From NCBI GenBank assembly GCA_025526935.1, contig JAHLKD010000001.1:124001-188000 (forward strand): DNA of 64,000 nt. The letters run 5' to 3'. Made by a program: the position numbers and the translations under genes. This stretch comes from Cladochytrium replicatum (lineage: Eukaryota > Chytridiomycota > Chytridiomycetes > Cladochytriales > Cladochytriaceae). Every line of letters begins with the position of its first letter. The first letter of the stretch is position 1. Of the stretch, positions 10,660 through 19,581 are shown one piece after another. Below the pieces are notes generated by a model, which was given only the letters and a program-made list of their open reading frames with translations, had not been told where the DNA came from and did no database searches.

Positions 10660-13641
10660 TCAAAAAAGAATGAAAACACCTGCACGCTCCTTGTACTCTG
10701 CAACAGTGTCAGCTGAATGTTCTTCCAGTTCGTCAGCAGGTTCCCAGGAGTCATCAGAGGGCGGATAGCCTAACCAACGCACACGAAACTGGAGTTTCCC
10801 GCGATGTTTCCGGTGAGCCACTATTCGTTCGACTTCATACCATTCACCATCTTCTTCGAGCTCCGGTTCTGGCCTATCTCGACCTTGCTGCCGGGGAGCA
10901 GGAGGTTCATGCTTCTTCAACATTGAAACATGAAACCAAGGATTGACACGAGAAAACTTTTTGGGAAGTGCAAGACGGTAGGTGTCATACTTGCCCACTT
11001 CCTCAACGACAAATGGACCAACCCAAGATTCCGATAGTTTCCGTTGATAGAACTTCATATGCTTGGTGGTGAGCATAACATCGTCTCCAACTTTGAATAT
11101 TGGAATTGGCCTCTTAGTGTCCTGAGCTCTTTTATAATACTCCTGATATTCTGAATAAAGTGTAGTGCACTGGATTTGCAATTCCCTCAATCGATCGACT
11201 AGTCTTTCTGCATCAGCTGACCGTAGGGCACGATGTTCTGACGAATCGATAAGGGCTCCTGGACCAGTGGGATTATATCCCAAATCCTGTTCAAATCTGG
11301 TAACTCCCAAAGGTTCATTACTGGCTCGAACTTGTGAATTGATTGCGAACTCAACCATCGGAAGGTAACGCTCCCATGCTAACCCACAGTCATCCCCATC
11401 GTACACTGCATCAGCTAATTTGGATAGAACTGCAACTGCCAATTTCACTGTGCTCTCTGCATATGGATTAGCCTGTGGATGATGAGCTGTACTAGAATGC
11501 TGCTCGATTCCCAATCGCTTCAGGACTGTCTGCGTCATCCCACTAACAAAGGCAGATCCTCTATCTGATGTGAATCTCTCTGGTAAACCATGGAGTGGAT
11601 AATATCTCTCGTATATCAAATTGCCAACTTCTTCGGATGTTGGGTTGATGTTACACTTGTAGAGATGACATCGTGAAGAGAAGCAGCAGACTACAACAAG
11701 AATGCCAATCAATGGATGACAACCACAGAATGGACCTGCATTGTCTAAAGATGAATGAGCCCAACGACCAGTTATGGCTGCAATATTCCGGAGGAAAGTT
11801 GAATGAGGGGGTGCTCGGGCATGATCTTGACACACCTGGCAACCTTTGACCCATCTCCTGATCTTATGCAGCATCTTTGGAAACCAGAAGACTGTAGCTA
11901 ATGCAGCAAACATTTTTTCAGCAGAAAAATGACCACCTCTTTCATGTCTATCCTGGAGGATAGTTGCTTCGGCAACCTCAGTTGGTACAAATACCTTCCA
12001 ACCTCCAGCATTATGATACAGAATATTATCTATAAATTCCCAAGAGGTGGCAAAGACTCGCTCTTGCTCACTGCATTGCTTCAAATCTCCATTATTTTTT
12101 TCTATAATTGCTAGATAACGCTGTGCTGGCTTTTCCAAATCCTGAACACGCTCACGCCTCCACTGTTCATCACGATCGTCCCACCAGCGTGACACTGCAG
12201 AATTATCTTTGAACCGTAGCACCATAGCTTGAGCTTGCATTGGTTCTGTCCAAGCTTGACTAATTGCAACTTTTGTCACTGCTTTGAAAAACTTCCCTAA
12301 CTCATTTGAGCTGGCATCATCAGCCTGGCCTGAAGAAGAAGTCCCAGCAAAAAGAGGTATGCTGTTTAGAGCATTCTGGTCTAACTTCTCTGATCGTTTG
12401 GTGAGAAGCCCAGTTTGTTGGAGTGCTGAAACAATTTCCAGTCCAATGTTTCCCTGTGGAGGGGAAGATTGGCCAACTGGAAAGCTCTGGAAAACATCCG
12501 CTGTAGGTCCATGATAATCACTAGTTCCAAGTGTTTTCACTGTTGGTACAGCTGCATCTTTCAAAACAAATTGGGCAGATGGTAAAACTGGGGAAGCTTG
12601 TTGTGATGCCGAGTCCTTTGGTCCAAGCTCTTGCATATCGGAGTGCTGATCGTCAGATGATGATGACACTGCAAGTAATGCTCGAATCTGATCACGATCC
12701 CTCTTCAATCTGTCACATTCAGCAATTGATAAATCCAAAGCTTCACGCAATTTGTGGTTGGCCCTGCATTCTGCTCGCCACAGACCACAAAATCGATCTG
12801 CCAACGTTGGAGGTCCATTTTCGTTTTGTGAAGAGACCTCGCTCCCACGCCCGCTCTGCTGCGCCATTTCGCCGTCGGGTATGTTGGCGCGATCCAAACG
12901 AGTGCGAAGACTGGCTCCGGCAGCCTTCACTGAGGCCAATTCCGCCTCTACCAGTTCGGCCTCGATGCGGAGTTGGCTGGCAAGCTCTTGGGACACCTTC
13001 AACTGCTTCTCCAAGTCATCCAGAGCTGAAACTCGCTTTGCCTCCACCGATCGAGCCGTCTCTAGCTCCGCTGCAGCACTGGCTGCCTTGCGCCGTGCTT
13101 CCGCTGCATTCTCCTGTGCAACGCGAAGCTCTCGACAAGCACTAGCCAGTTCCTGCTGCAGGTCTGCCAAGTTTTGGCCAATTCCATCATGGTTCGATAA
13201 ATCGGCATCCCAAAAATCGGTCTGGGTCTGGGAATCAGTCCAACGCTTCTCTCCATCGTCCTCGACATCAGGAACATCAATGGGATCAAGCTGATCCGTC
13301 GCCAGAACCAAGTTATCCGCAAGCGCCGAGCACTGCATCACAAGTGCATCGTTCTCGATTTCAAGCTGCTCGAGCGATACGGCCGATTCAGCGCGTCCCT
13401 CTTCACGCGCACAGTTTAGCAATTCCACAAGTGCATTCGGGACAGCGATCTGGCCAGATCCAATACTGGCCAAAAATCCAGCAACGTCCTCCAATGAATA
13501 CATCAACAAAAACGCATTCCTCCACGCATTGCGAGGTTCCCCCAAGCGCTCCGCAAGATGCCGCAATCGTTCCCGAGGTTCCAAAGGCTGTCCAACATGA
13601 GCCCTCGCCACGCGATCCTGAACCCTCGAAGTTGTCGACAT
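10660..13641 (-). CDS. Gag-integrase-chromodomain fusion ORF of the deleted chromovirus
   Basis: A single uninterrupted frame of 993 codons starting at the ATG 13639-13641 (MSTTSRVQDR); the frame stays open upstream to 13788. Residues about 1-430 are the gag N-terminal part, including a long Ala/Glu-rich coiled coil at about 145-260. The capsid-like segment runs to ERVQDLEK. The frame then jumps to PAQRYLAI, the start of integrase. The integrase zinc motif (RHERGGH..CQVCQDH), the catalytic D, D and E (LDNAGPF, TSDRGSAF, YAESTVK) and a C-terminal chromodomain (EWYEVERIVAHR..RVRWLGYPPSDDSWEP) are all present. Gag and pol use different frames in the parent element, yet the 4,175-bp deletion joins them in frame. 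It lacks protease and reverse transcriptase. A protein with gag assembly, integrase and chromatin-targeting parts is plausible; activity is inference. Confidence 0.85.
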   Translation of the reverse strand: MSTTSRVQDRVARAHVGQPLEPRERLRHLAERLGEPRNAWRNAFLLMYSLEDVAGFLASIGSGQIAVPNALVELLNCAREEGRAESAVSLEQLEIENDALVMQCSALADNLVLATDQLDPIDVPDVEDDGEKRWTDSQTQTDFWDADLSNHDGIGQNLADLQQELASACRELRVAQENAAEARRKAASAAAELETARSVEAKRVSALDDLEKQLKVSQELASQLRIEAELVEAELASVKAAGASLRTRLDRANIPDGEMAQQSGRGSEVSSQNENGPPTLADRFCGLWRAECRANHKLREALDLSIAECDRLKRDRDQIRALLAVSSSSDDQHSDMQELGPKDSASQQASPVLPSAQFVLKDAAVPTVKTLGTSDYHGPTADVFQSFPVGQSSPPQGNIGLEIVSALQQTGLLTKRSEKLDQNALNSIPLFAGTSSSGQADDASSNELGKFFKAVTKVAISQAWTEPMQAQAMVLRFKDNSAVSRWWDDRDEQWRRERVQDLEKPAQRYLAIIEKNNGDLKQCSEQERVFATSWEFIDNILYHNAGGWKVFVPTEVAEATILQDRHERGGHFSAEKMFAALATVFWFPKMLHKIRRWVKGCQVCQDHARAPPHSTFLRNIAAITGRWAHSSLDNAGPFCGCHPLIGILVVVCCFSSRCHLYKCNINPTSEEVGNLIYERYYPLHGLPERFTSDRGSAFVSGMTQTVLKRLGIEQHSSTAHHPQANPYAESTVKLAVAVLSKLADAVYDGDDCGLAWERYLPMVEFAINSQVRASNEPLGVTRFEQDLGYNPTGPGALIDSSEHRALRSADAERLVDRLRELQIQCTTLYSEYQEYYKRAQDTKRPIPIFKVGDDVMLTTKHMKFYQRKLSESWVGPFVVEEVGKYDTYRLALPKKFSRVNPWFHVSMLKKHEPPAPRQQGRDRPEPELEEDGEWYEVERIVAHRKHRGKLQFRVRWLGYPPSDDSWEPADELEEHSADTVAEYKERAGVFILF

Positions 13642-13789
13642 ATTGTGCTCAGAAAAATGCGTAAAATAATCGAAACTGATCGCCCGTAATTCTGAGTAAT
13701 CAGGGAAGTGTTTGTGTAGCCGGTAATACGTTCCTGAGTGAATGCACAAAAAGGTCCAAAAATGGTGGGTCCTGGATGAAACCACCACC

Positions 13790-14258
13790 TGTTAAAAACC
13801 AAGGGCTTCTCCTGGCAGCGGTAGGGCGTGTTTAGCTGTACTTTAGCTAGCACAACAGCTCCAGGTTCCGTCTCTTGGCCCAGTTGAATATGGGGTGATG
13901 ATAAAGCAAATTCCCTTGTTGCACACAAGCACTCTGTGGCTAATACAAATCAAGGCTGGGATTGCTAACCAGGAAGACTGTGGTGTGTGAGTGTTTGGTT
14001 TGTTCCACTGTCTCCTTTATTTATACCTGTGGTGTGTGAGTGTTTGGTTTGTTCCACTGTCTCAAGGAACCAGCCACCCTCACACCGCAATAAATATTCC
14101 CACACAGAAGAATATTCAACAATTACAACAAAGAAAATAAACAGCATGACTGCCCAAAGCATAAATCGAGCAATAGCATAAAAACTTCTCAAGCCCAAGA
14201 GAAAAGCCTATTGCACAAAACAATGGGTAAGCCCTCCAAGGGTACACAGAATTTAACA
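13790..14258 (-). repeat. 5' LTR of the deleted chromovirus
   Basis: A 469-bp LTR ending next to the TCAAG duplication. It carries the reverse complement of TCATCACCCC, as in the 5' LTR of the full copy, plus two private changes (acaacaaag for acaataaag and aaagcata for aaaacata). Confidence 0.93.
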
Positions 14259-14426
14259 TCAAGTTGCTGTAGCAAAGGCTGTTCACAAAAGATTTGCTCA
14301 CCTCTTGCGAATTACTCATGATCCTGCAGTTATGCATTATCTTCGTTCTAATCTTCCTGCTGCAGACTCTGAAGCTACTGTTTGTTTAGCCTGTTCTTCG
14401 CGTTCTGAACCTACATCTCGCAATTA

Positions 14427-16145
14427 ATGTGGAATTTTCCTAAATTTGTTTTGAATTCGGATACACCAGTAGTTTTGATGGGTGACTTCAATTTTAGAAC
14501 TCAGAGCACCGGTGATCGTGTTACTACTGCCCGTGCCAGAGCACTTCTTCCTTTTTTTACAGCCCACTCACTTTCATTAGTTGTCCCAGCTTCTTCTTCA
14601 GCTCGTCGCCCAGCTTTTCGTTCCCACTAAGGGAGCTCAATTATTGATTTGTTTTTTGCTTCTACTTATGTGACAGCTTCCTCTTATTTAGTGCATGATC
14701 AACCCCAGTCTATGGCTCCCCATCCTTCAGACCATTTTGCAGTGACCTGTTCATTTTCTTTAGCTGGCCCAGATCCTCAGGCCACTGTGCCTCCTCTACC
14801 TTCTTGGAATCTCCGATTGCTAAAGGATGAAGTTCTTTGTAAGTCGCACAGAGAAACTGCTAAGATTCTGCTTCTTCCAACATCAGAGGCGCTAACAGCA
14901 GCATTGGAACCACTTCAGGACCCTGTTGATTCCGCATTTCAAATTATAGTTGATTTTGTTGAGGCAGCAGCAGTTCTGACATTGGGACCCCCAACCCCTC
15001 GTCGTAGAGCACCAGCAACCACTCCTCTGCCCCCTGAGATTGCTTTGTTGCGTAGTAAGGCTCGTTCAGCATTCCGTGACTATCTTTCCCTCTTGCACCA
15101 CAATTCTTCTGACCCTCTTCTTCCTTTTCTAAGAACTCGCCAACGTGATAGTCACAAAGCATTCAAATCAGCTCTGAGATTCACTTCATCAGTGCCTTCT
15201 CTTCTGAAACATGTGTCTCATGCTCGGCGCTGTGCTAACTTTCGTACTTCAGCTAATGGTTTAGATTTCGATCCTAAGTCTTTAGCCAAATGTGCTGATC
15301 ATTTTGCTAGTGTCTACAATGCTCAGGCCGCTGACCCAGTTTCACCTTCAATTGTTCTGTCTGATTTTCAGCTGCCATTGGATGTTGAAGCTTTTGTTCT
15401 AGCTATTAGGGACTGCCCTTTGGAGTCTGCCCGCGTCATGATCGTCTGCCTGCAGAACTTTATCGCCCAATTTCAGCTATTCTTGCTCCATTGTTCTTGC
15501 AACTTTCTCAGTCCATTTTTCGCAGTAGTCTTACACCCACTCCATGGAATCTTGGGCTTTTGCACCAGTTTGGAAGCAACTTGGTACGCTTGGTGACATT
15601 ACTAATTATTGCCCCATTACTCTTTCGTGTGTTGCCCAAAAAATTTTTGAGCGAGCTTTGTTGCCACATCTTTATTCTGCTATCAAGTCTCAAAGCCCAC
15701 TTGATGCTGCCCAAGCGGGATTTCAGTCACACCGCTCGGGAATGGAATGTGTTTTTGGTCTTCAGGCATGTATCTCCCGTGCTTCTAATGCCAAGGTTCC
15801 TTGGGTTGCTGGTTTTTTAGATATTCAAGCAGCTTATGACACCACAAATCGTGCAATTCTTTGGGCTGAGCTTCTTTCTAGGGGAGTACCGTTGCCATTT
15901 GTTTTTGTTTTGAAGTCTCTGTTTGATTTTTGTTCTTCCAGAGTGGTTGTTGCAAATTGTTTTTCAGATGCTTTTGATTTGTTTAGAGGTTTGTTTCAAG
16001 GTTCTGTTCTCAGTACCTGGGCTCCTCCGACCATTTGCCCCTCCTATACAAGAATTCCCATTCCTGCTAATTCGCCTTTGCTTCTTCATGGTCAAACTCT
16101 GCCTGTCAAGCCTTCATTTTGTTATCTGGGTTTTTTTGGAGATAC
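14427..16145 (+). pseudogene. LINE-A ORF2 (endonuclease and reverse transcriptase), first part, broken
   Basis: An ORF2 remnant of the split LINE-A. The endonuclease keeps only its C-terminal half (VVLMGDFNFRT, SSIIDLFFAS, PHPSDHFAV), so its N-terminal catalytic motifs are missing. An in-frame TAA stands at 14628-14630. A frameshift near 15430 separates DCPLESA from the following region. The reverse transcriptase then reads in another frame, with GFLDIQAAYDTTNR and RGLFQGSVLS, after which the FADD box is deleted and the reading resumes at IPIPANSPLLLHGQ. It continues after the solo LTR at 16624-16723 and again from 25029. Confidence 0.8.
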
Positions 16146-16623
16146 TGTTAAAAAACCAAGGGCTTCTCCTGGCAGCGGTAGGGCGTCTTTAGCTGTACTG
16201 TAGCTAGCACAACAGCTCCAGGTTCCGTCTCTTGGCCCAGTACCTGTTCTCCCAGGTGCGTATATGCCTAATACTCCGACAGGCTGTACACTACACCCAA
16301 GCTGGTCAGGCAACCAGGGAATGCTGTGGTCAAAGACATTGGTCACATCAACTCCTATATTCAAGTGAACAGTGCGTGTGGGCATACCTGTGGTCAAAGA
16401 CATTGGTCACATCAACTCAAAGGACCAAGCCACACCACATTCCCCACTAAATGCCAAGATCACTCCACACAGGACCTGCCAAACATGGATATAAATACAT
16501 GAAATACAAGTCCATAAATAATAATGAAGAGGGATTGACAAAAAAACTCTCAGGTCAAAGAGAAAAAAGACAACCCAAAGGATAACCCATATAGCAAACA
16601 GTCTGATATGCTAGTTTTTAACA
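16146..16623 (-). mobile_element. Solo LTR of a related chromovirus family
   Basis: A 478-bp element starting TGTTAAAAAACC and ending TTTTTAACA, flanked by GATAC (16141-16145 and 16624-16628). The first 95 bp or so closely match the LTR start at 10134 and 13790, and the rest is diverged. A 28-bp unit beginning gtggtcaaagacattggtca is repeated inside it (about 16329 and 16390). No internal region is present, so it most likely arose by LTR-LTR recombination. The orientation is inferred from the LTR match. Confidence 0.9.
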
Positions 16624-16723
16624 GATACTGGATTTGATGTTTCACTGACTATTTCCCATCGACTTGCCAAAGCGTGCGCAGCTTCTTTTGCTTTGCTTTC
16701 TTTTTCAAGGATGTTTGGTTCTC

Positions 16724-17192
16724 TGTTAAATTCTGTGTACCCTTGGAGGGCTTACCCATTGTTTTGTGCAATAGGCTTTTCTCTTGGGCTTGAGAAGTTT
16801 TTATGCTATTGCTCGATTTATGTTTTGGGCAGTCATGCTGTTTATTTTCTTTATTGTAATTGTTGAATATTCTTCTGTGTGGGAATATTTATTGCGGTGT
16901 GAGGGTGGCTGGTTCCTTGAGACAGTGGAACAAACCAAACACTCACACACCACAGGTATAAATAAAGGAGACAGTGGAACAAACCAAACACTCACACACC
17001 ACAGTCTTCCTGGTTAGCAATCCCAGCCTTGATTTGTATTAGCCACAGAGTGCTTGTGTGCAACAAGGGAATTTGCTTTATCATCACCCCATATTCAACT
17101 GGGCCAAGAGACGGAACCTGGAGCTGTTGTGCTAGCTAAAGTACAGCTAAACACGCCCTACCGCTGCCAGGAGAAGCCCTTGGTTTTTAACA
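16724..17192 (+). repeat. 5' LTR of the full chromovirus
   Basis: A 469-bp LTR carrying the TCATCACCCC variant (near 17081-17090). A tandem block (gacagtggaacaaaccaaacactcacacaccac) is present twice within it. Confidence 0.95.
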
Positions 17193-17340
17193 GGTGGTGG
17201 TTTCATCCAGGACCCACCATTTTTGGACCTTTTTGTGCGTTTACTCAGGAACGTATTACCGGCTACACAAACACTTCCCTGATTACTCAGAATTACGGGC
17301 GATCAGTTTCGATTATTTTACGCATTTTTCTGAGCACAAT

Positions 17341-19581
17341 ATGTCGACAACTTCGAGGGTTCAGGATCGCTTGGCGAGGGCTCATGTTGGACAGCCTTTG
17401 GAACCTCGGGAACGATTGCGGCATCTTGCGGAGCGCTTGGGGGAACCTCGCAATGCGTGGAGGAATGCGTTTTTGTTGATGTATTCATTGGAGGACGTTG
17501 CTGGATTTTTGGCCAGTATTGGATCTGGCCAGATCGCTGTCCCGAATGCACTTGTGGAATTGCTAAACTGTGCGCGTGAAGAGGGACGCGCTGAATCGGC
17601 CGTATCGCTCGAGCAGCTTGAAATCGAGAACGATGCACTTGTGATGCAGTGCTCGGCGCTTGCGGATAACTTGGTTCTGGCGACGGATCAGCTTGATCCC
17701 ATTGATGTTCCTGATGTCGAGGACGATGGAGAGAAGCGTTGGACTGATTCCCAGACCCAGACCGATTTTTGGGATGCCGATTTATCGAACCATGATGGAA
17801 TTGGCCAAAACTTGGCAGACCTGCAGCAGGAACTGGCTAGTGCTTGTCGAGAGCTTCGCGTTGCACAGGAGAATGCAGCGGAAGCACGGCGCAAGGCAGC
17901 CAGTGCTGCAGCGGAGCTAGAGACGGCTCGATCGGTGGAGGCAAAGCGAGTTTCAGCTCTGGATGACTTGGAGAAGCAGTTGAAGGTGTCCCAAGAGCTT
18001 GCCAGCCAACTCCGCATCGAGGCCGAACTGGTAGAGGCGGAATTGGCCTCAGTGAAGGCTGCCGGAGCCAGTCTTCGCACTCGTTTGGATCGCGCCAACA
18101 TACCCGACGGCGAAATGGCGCAGCAGAGCGGGCGTGGGAGCGAGGTCTCTTCACAAAACGAAAATGGACCTCCAACGTTGGCAGATCGATTTTGTGGTCT
18201 GTGGCGAGCAGAATGCAGGGCCAACCACAAATTGCGTGAAGCTTTGGATTTATCAATTGCTGAATGTGACAGATTGAAGAGGGATCGTGATCAGATTCGA
18301 GCATTACTTGCAGTGTCATCATCATCTGACGATCAGCACTCTGATATGCAAGAGCTTGGACCAAAGGACTCGGCATCACAACAAGCTTCCCCAGTTTTAC
18401 CATCTGCCCAATTTGTTTTGAAAGATGCAGCTGTACCAACAGTGAAAACACTTGGAACTAGTGATTATCATGGACCTACAGCGGATGTTTTCCAGAGCTT
18501 TCCAGTTGGCTAATCTTCCCCTCCACAGGGAAACATTGGACTGGAAATTGTTTCAGCACTCCAACAAACTGGGCTTCTCACCAAACGATCAGAGAAGTTA
18601 GACCAGAATGCTCTAAACAGCATACCTCTTTTTGCTGGGACTTCTTCTTCAGGCCAGGCTGATGATGCCAGCTCAAATGAGTTAGGGAAGTTTTTCAAAG
18701 CAGTGACAAAAGTTGCAATTAGTCAAGCTTGGACAGAACCAATGCAAGCTCAAGCTATGGTGCTACGGTTCAAAGATAATTCTGCAGTGTCACGCTGGTG
18801 GGACGATCGTGATGAACAGTGGAGGCGTGAGCGTGTTCAGGATTTGGAAAAGTTGAAGGAAGCTTTGATTGGTCGCTTCCGCTCCCCAGATTTCTTGATC
18901 CACGCCAGGCAAACTTTGGAATTTTTGCCTATTGAATCATTCCCATCATTGGATCAGCTGTTAAATGAAATGTCACGTCTTAACCAACTTGCCAAAAGTT
19001 CGCCAACAGGAAGCATCTCAGAGAACACCTTGATTCAACGTATTGTGGACCATTCAGCTTTTCCATCAACAGTTCGGGAATCATGGGACCAAGAAAGGTC
19101 CAAATTGGCTACACCATATCCAAGTCGCACTGTTGTAACAAACTTGGATATATTTGGAGTTTGGTGTGCTAAGAAGTTTTCTTACCTGAAGTCAAACCCT
19201 TTCGCTGATGCACATGCTAAGTGGATAAAAACAGCAAAGGATCCCAATGTCAAAAATGACTCAGTTGAGAATCAGCGACCATCATCATCTCAACAAAAGC
19301 CTAAAAAAGAACCGTCCGAAAAGTCAAAACGCCCCTTTCTGCCAGCAGAAGAGTTCAAAGTGAAGGTTGAAGATCCTGCGTGGCGAAAAGCAAATCCCAG
19401 TCCTTTCCCATGTCGAAACGCTGCTTGCAAAGGAGCTAAGCATTATAGACTGGACTGCCCCAATTATCGGAATCGGAGAGACAATAGTAGTGGTGCTCCA
19501 GCTACCACTTCCTCATCTTACACGATTTTCAGCAGTAGTGTAGCGAGCGGAGATTCTTTGACTGAGGAGGATTTTTACTGA
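17341..19581 (+). pseudogene. Chromovirus gag with one nonsense codon
   Basis: A 747-codon frame starting at ATG 17341 (MSTTSRVQDR) and ending TGA 19579-19581. It encodes a coiled-coil N-terminal region (residues about 145-260), a capsid-like region (SRWWDDRDEQWRRERVQDLEK, about 470-500) and a zinc knuckle near residue 691. The knuckle has spacing CX4CX4HX4C (CRNAACKGAKHYRLDC) instead of the usual CX2CX4HX4C. Codon 391 is TAA (18511-18513) where the sister element at 10660-13641 has CAA, so this is a single C-to-T change. The rest of the frame is open. Gag products from this copy would be truncated before the capsid unless the stop is read through. Confidence 0.85.

Larger units (their letters stand above)
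10134..14258 (-). mobile_element. Internally deleted Ty3/gypsy chromovirus (non-autonomous)
   Basis: A minus-strand LTR retrotransposon of 4,125 bp with TGTTA..TAACA termini and the perfect target duplication TCAAG (10129-10133 and 14259-14263). The LTRs are 10134-10603 (3') and 13790-14258 (5'). It is the same family as the element at 16724-25023, and its length equals that element minus 4,175 bp. The missing block corresponds to 18853-23027 of the full copy: the rest of gag, the zinc knuckle, protease, reverse transcriptase and RNase H. The internal region keeps one long open frame. It can move only if supplied in trans. Confidence 0.93.
8914..14424 (+). pseudogene. LINE-A ORF1 (gag-like), broken
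   Basis: This is the first open frame of the LINE-A copy, read as 8914-10133 plus 14264-14424 once the inserted LTR element at 10134-14258 (and one TCAAG repeat) is ignored. It begins with a Pro/Ala/Ser-rich basic segment (MPPPSAPHAAPPAAP). An in-frame TAA lies at 9139-9141 and there is a frameshift near 9870-9885. The distal part (SFIGRNTAGFICTSDCADKLRKD) looks like a folded nucleic-acid-binding region, but I cannot name a domain. It ends with a Cys-containing tail and a stop at 14422-14424, just before ORF2. Confidence 0.6.

Noticed and set aside
12531-13145. Long plus-strand frames opposite the fusion ORF (and their mirror at 17837-18451)
   Set aside because: They are antisense shadows of the gag coiled-coil region, which has few stops on the other strand. 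They lack domains and occur identically in both element copies.
17195-17220. Primer-binding site matched to a specific tRNA
   Set aside because: The TGGTGGTTTCATCC sequence is in the right place, but I could not match it to a tRNA 3' end with confidence, so no tRNA is named.
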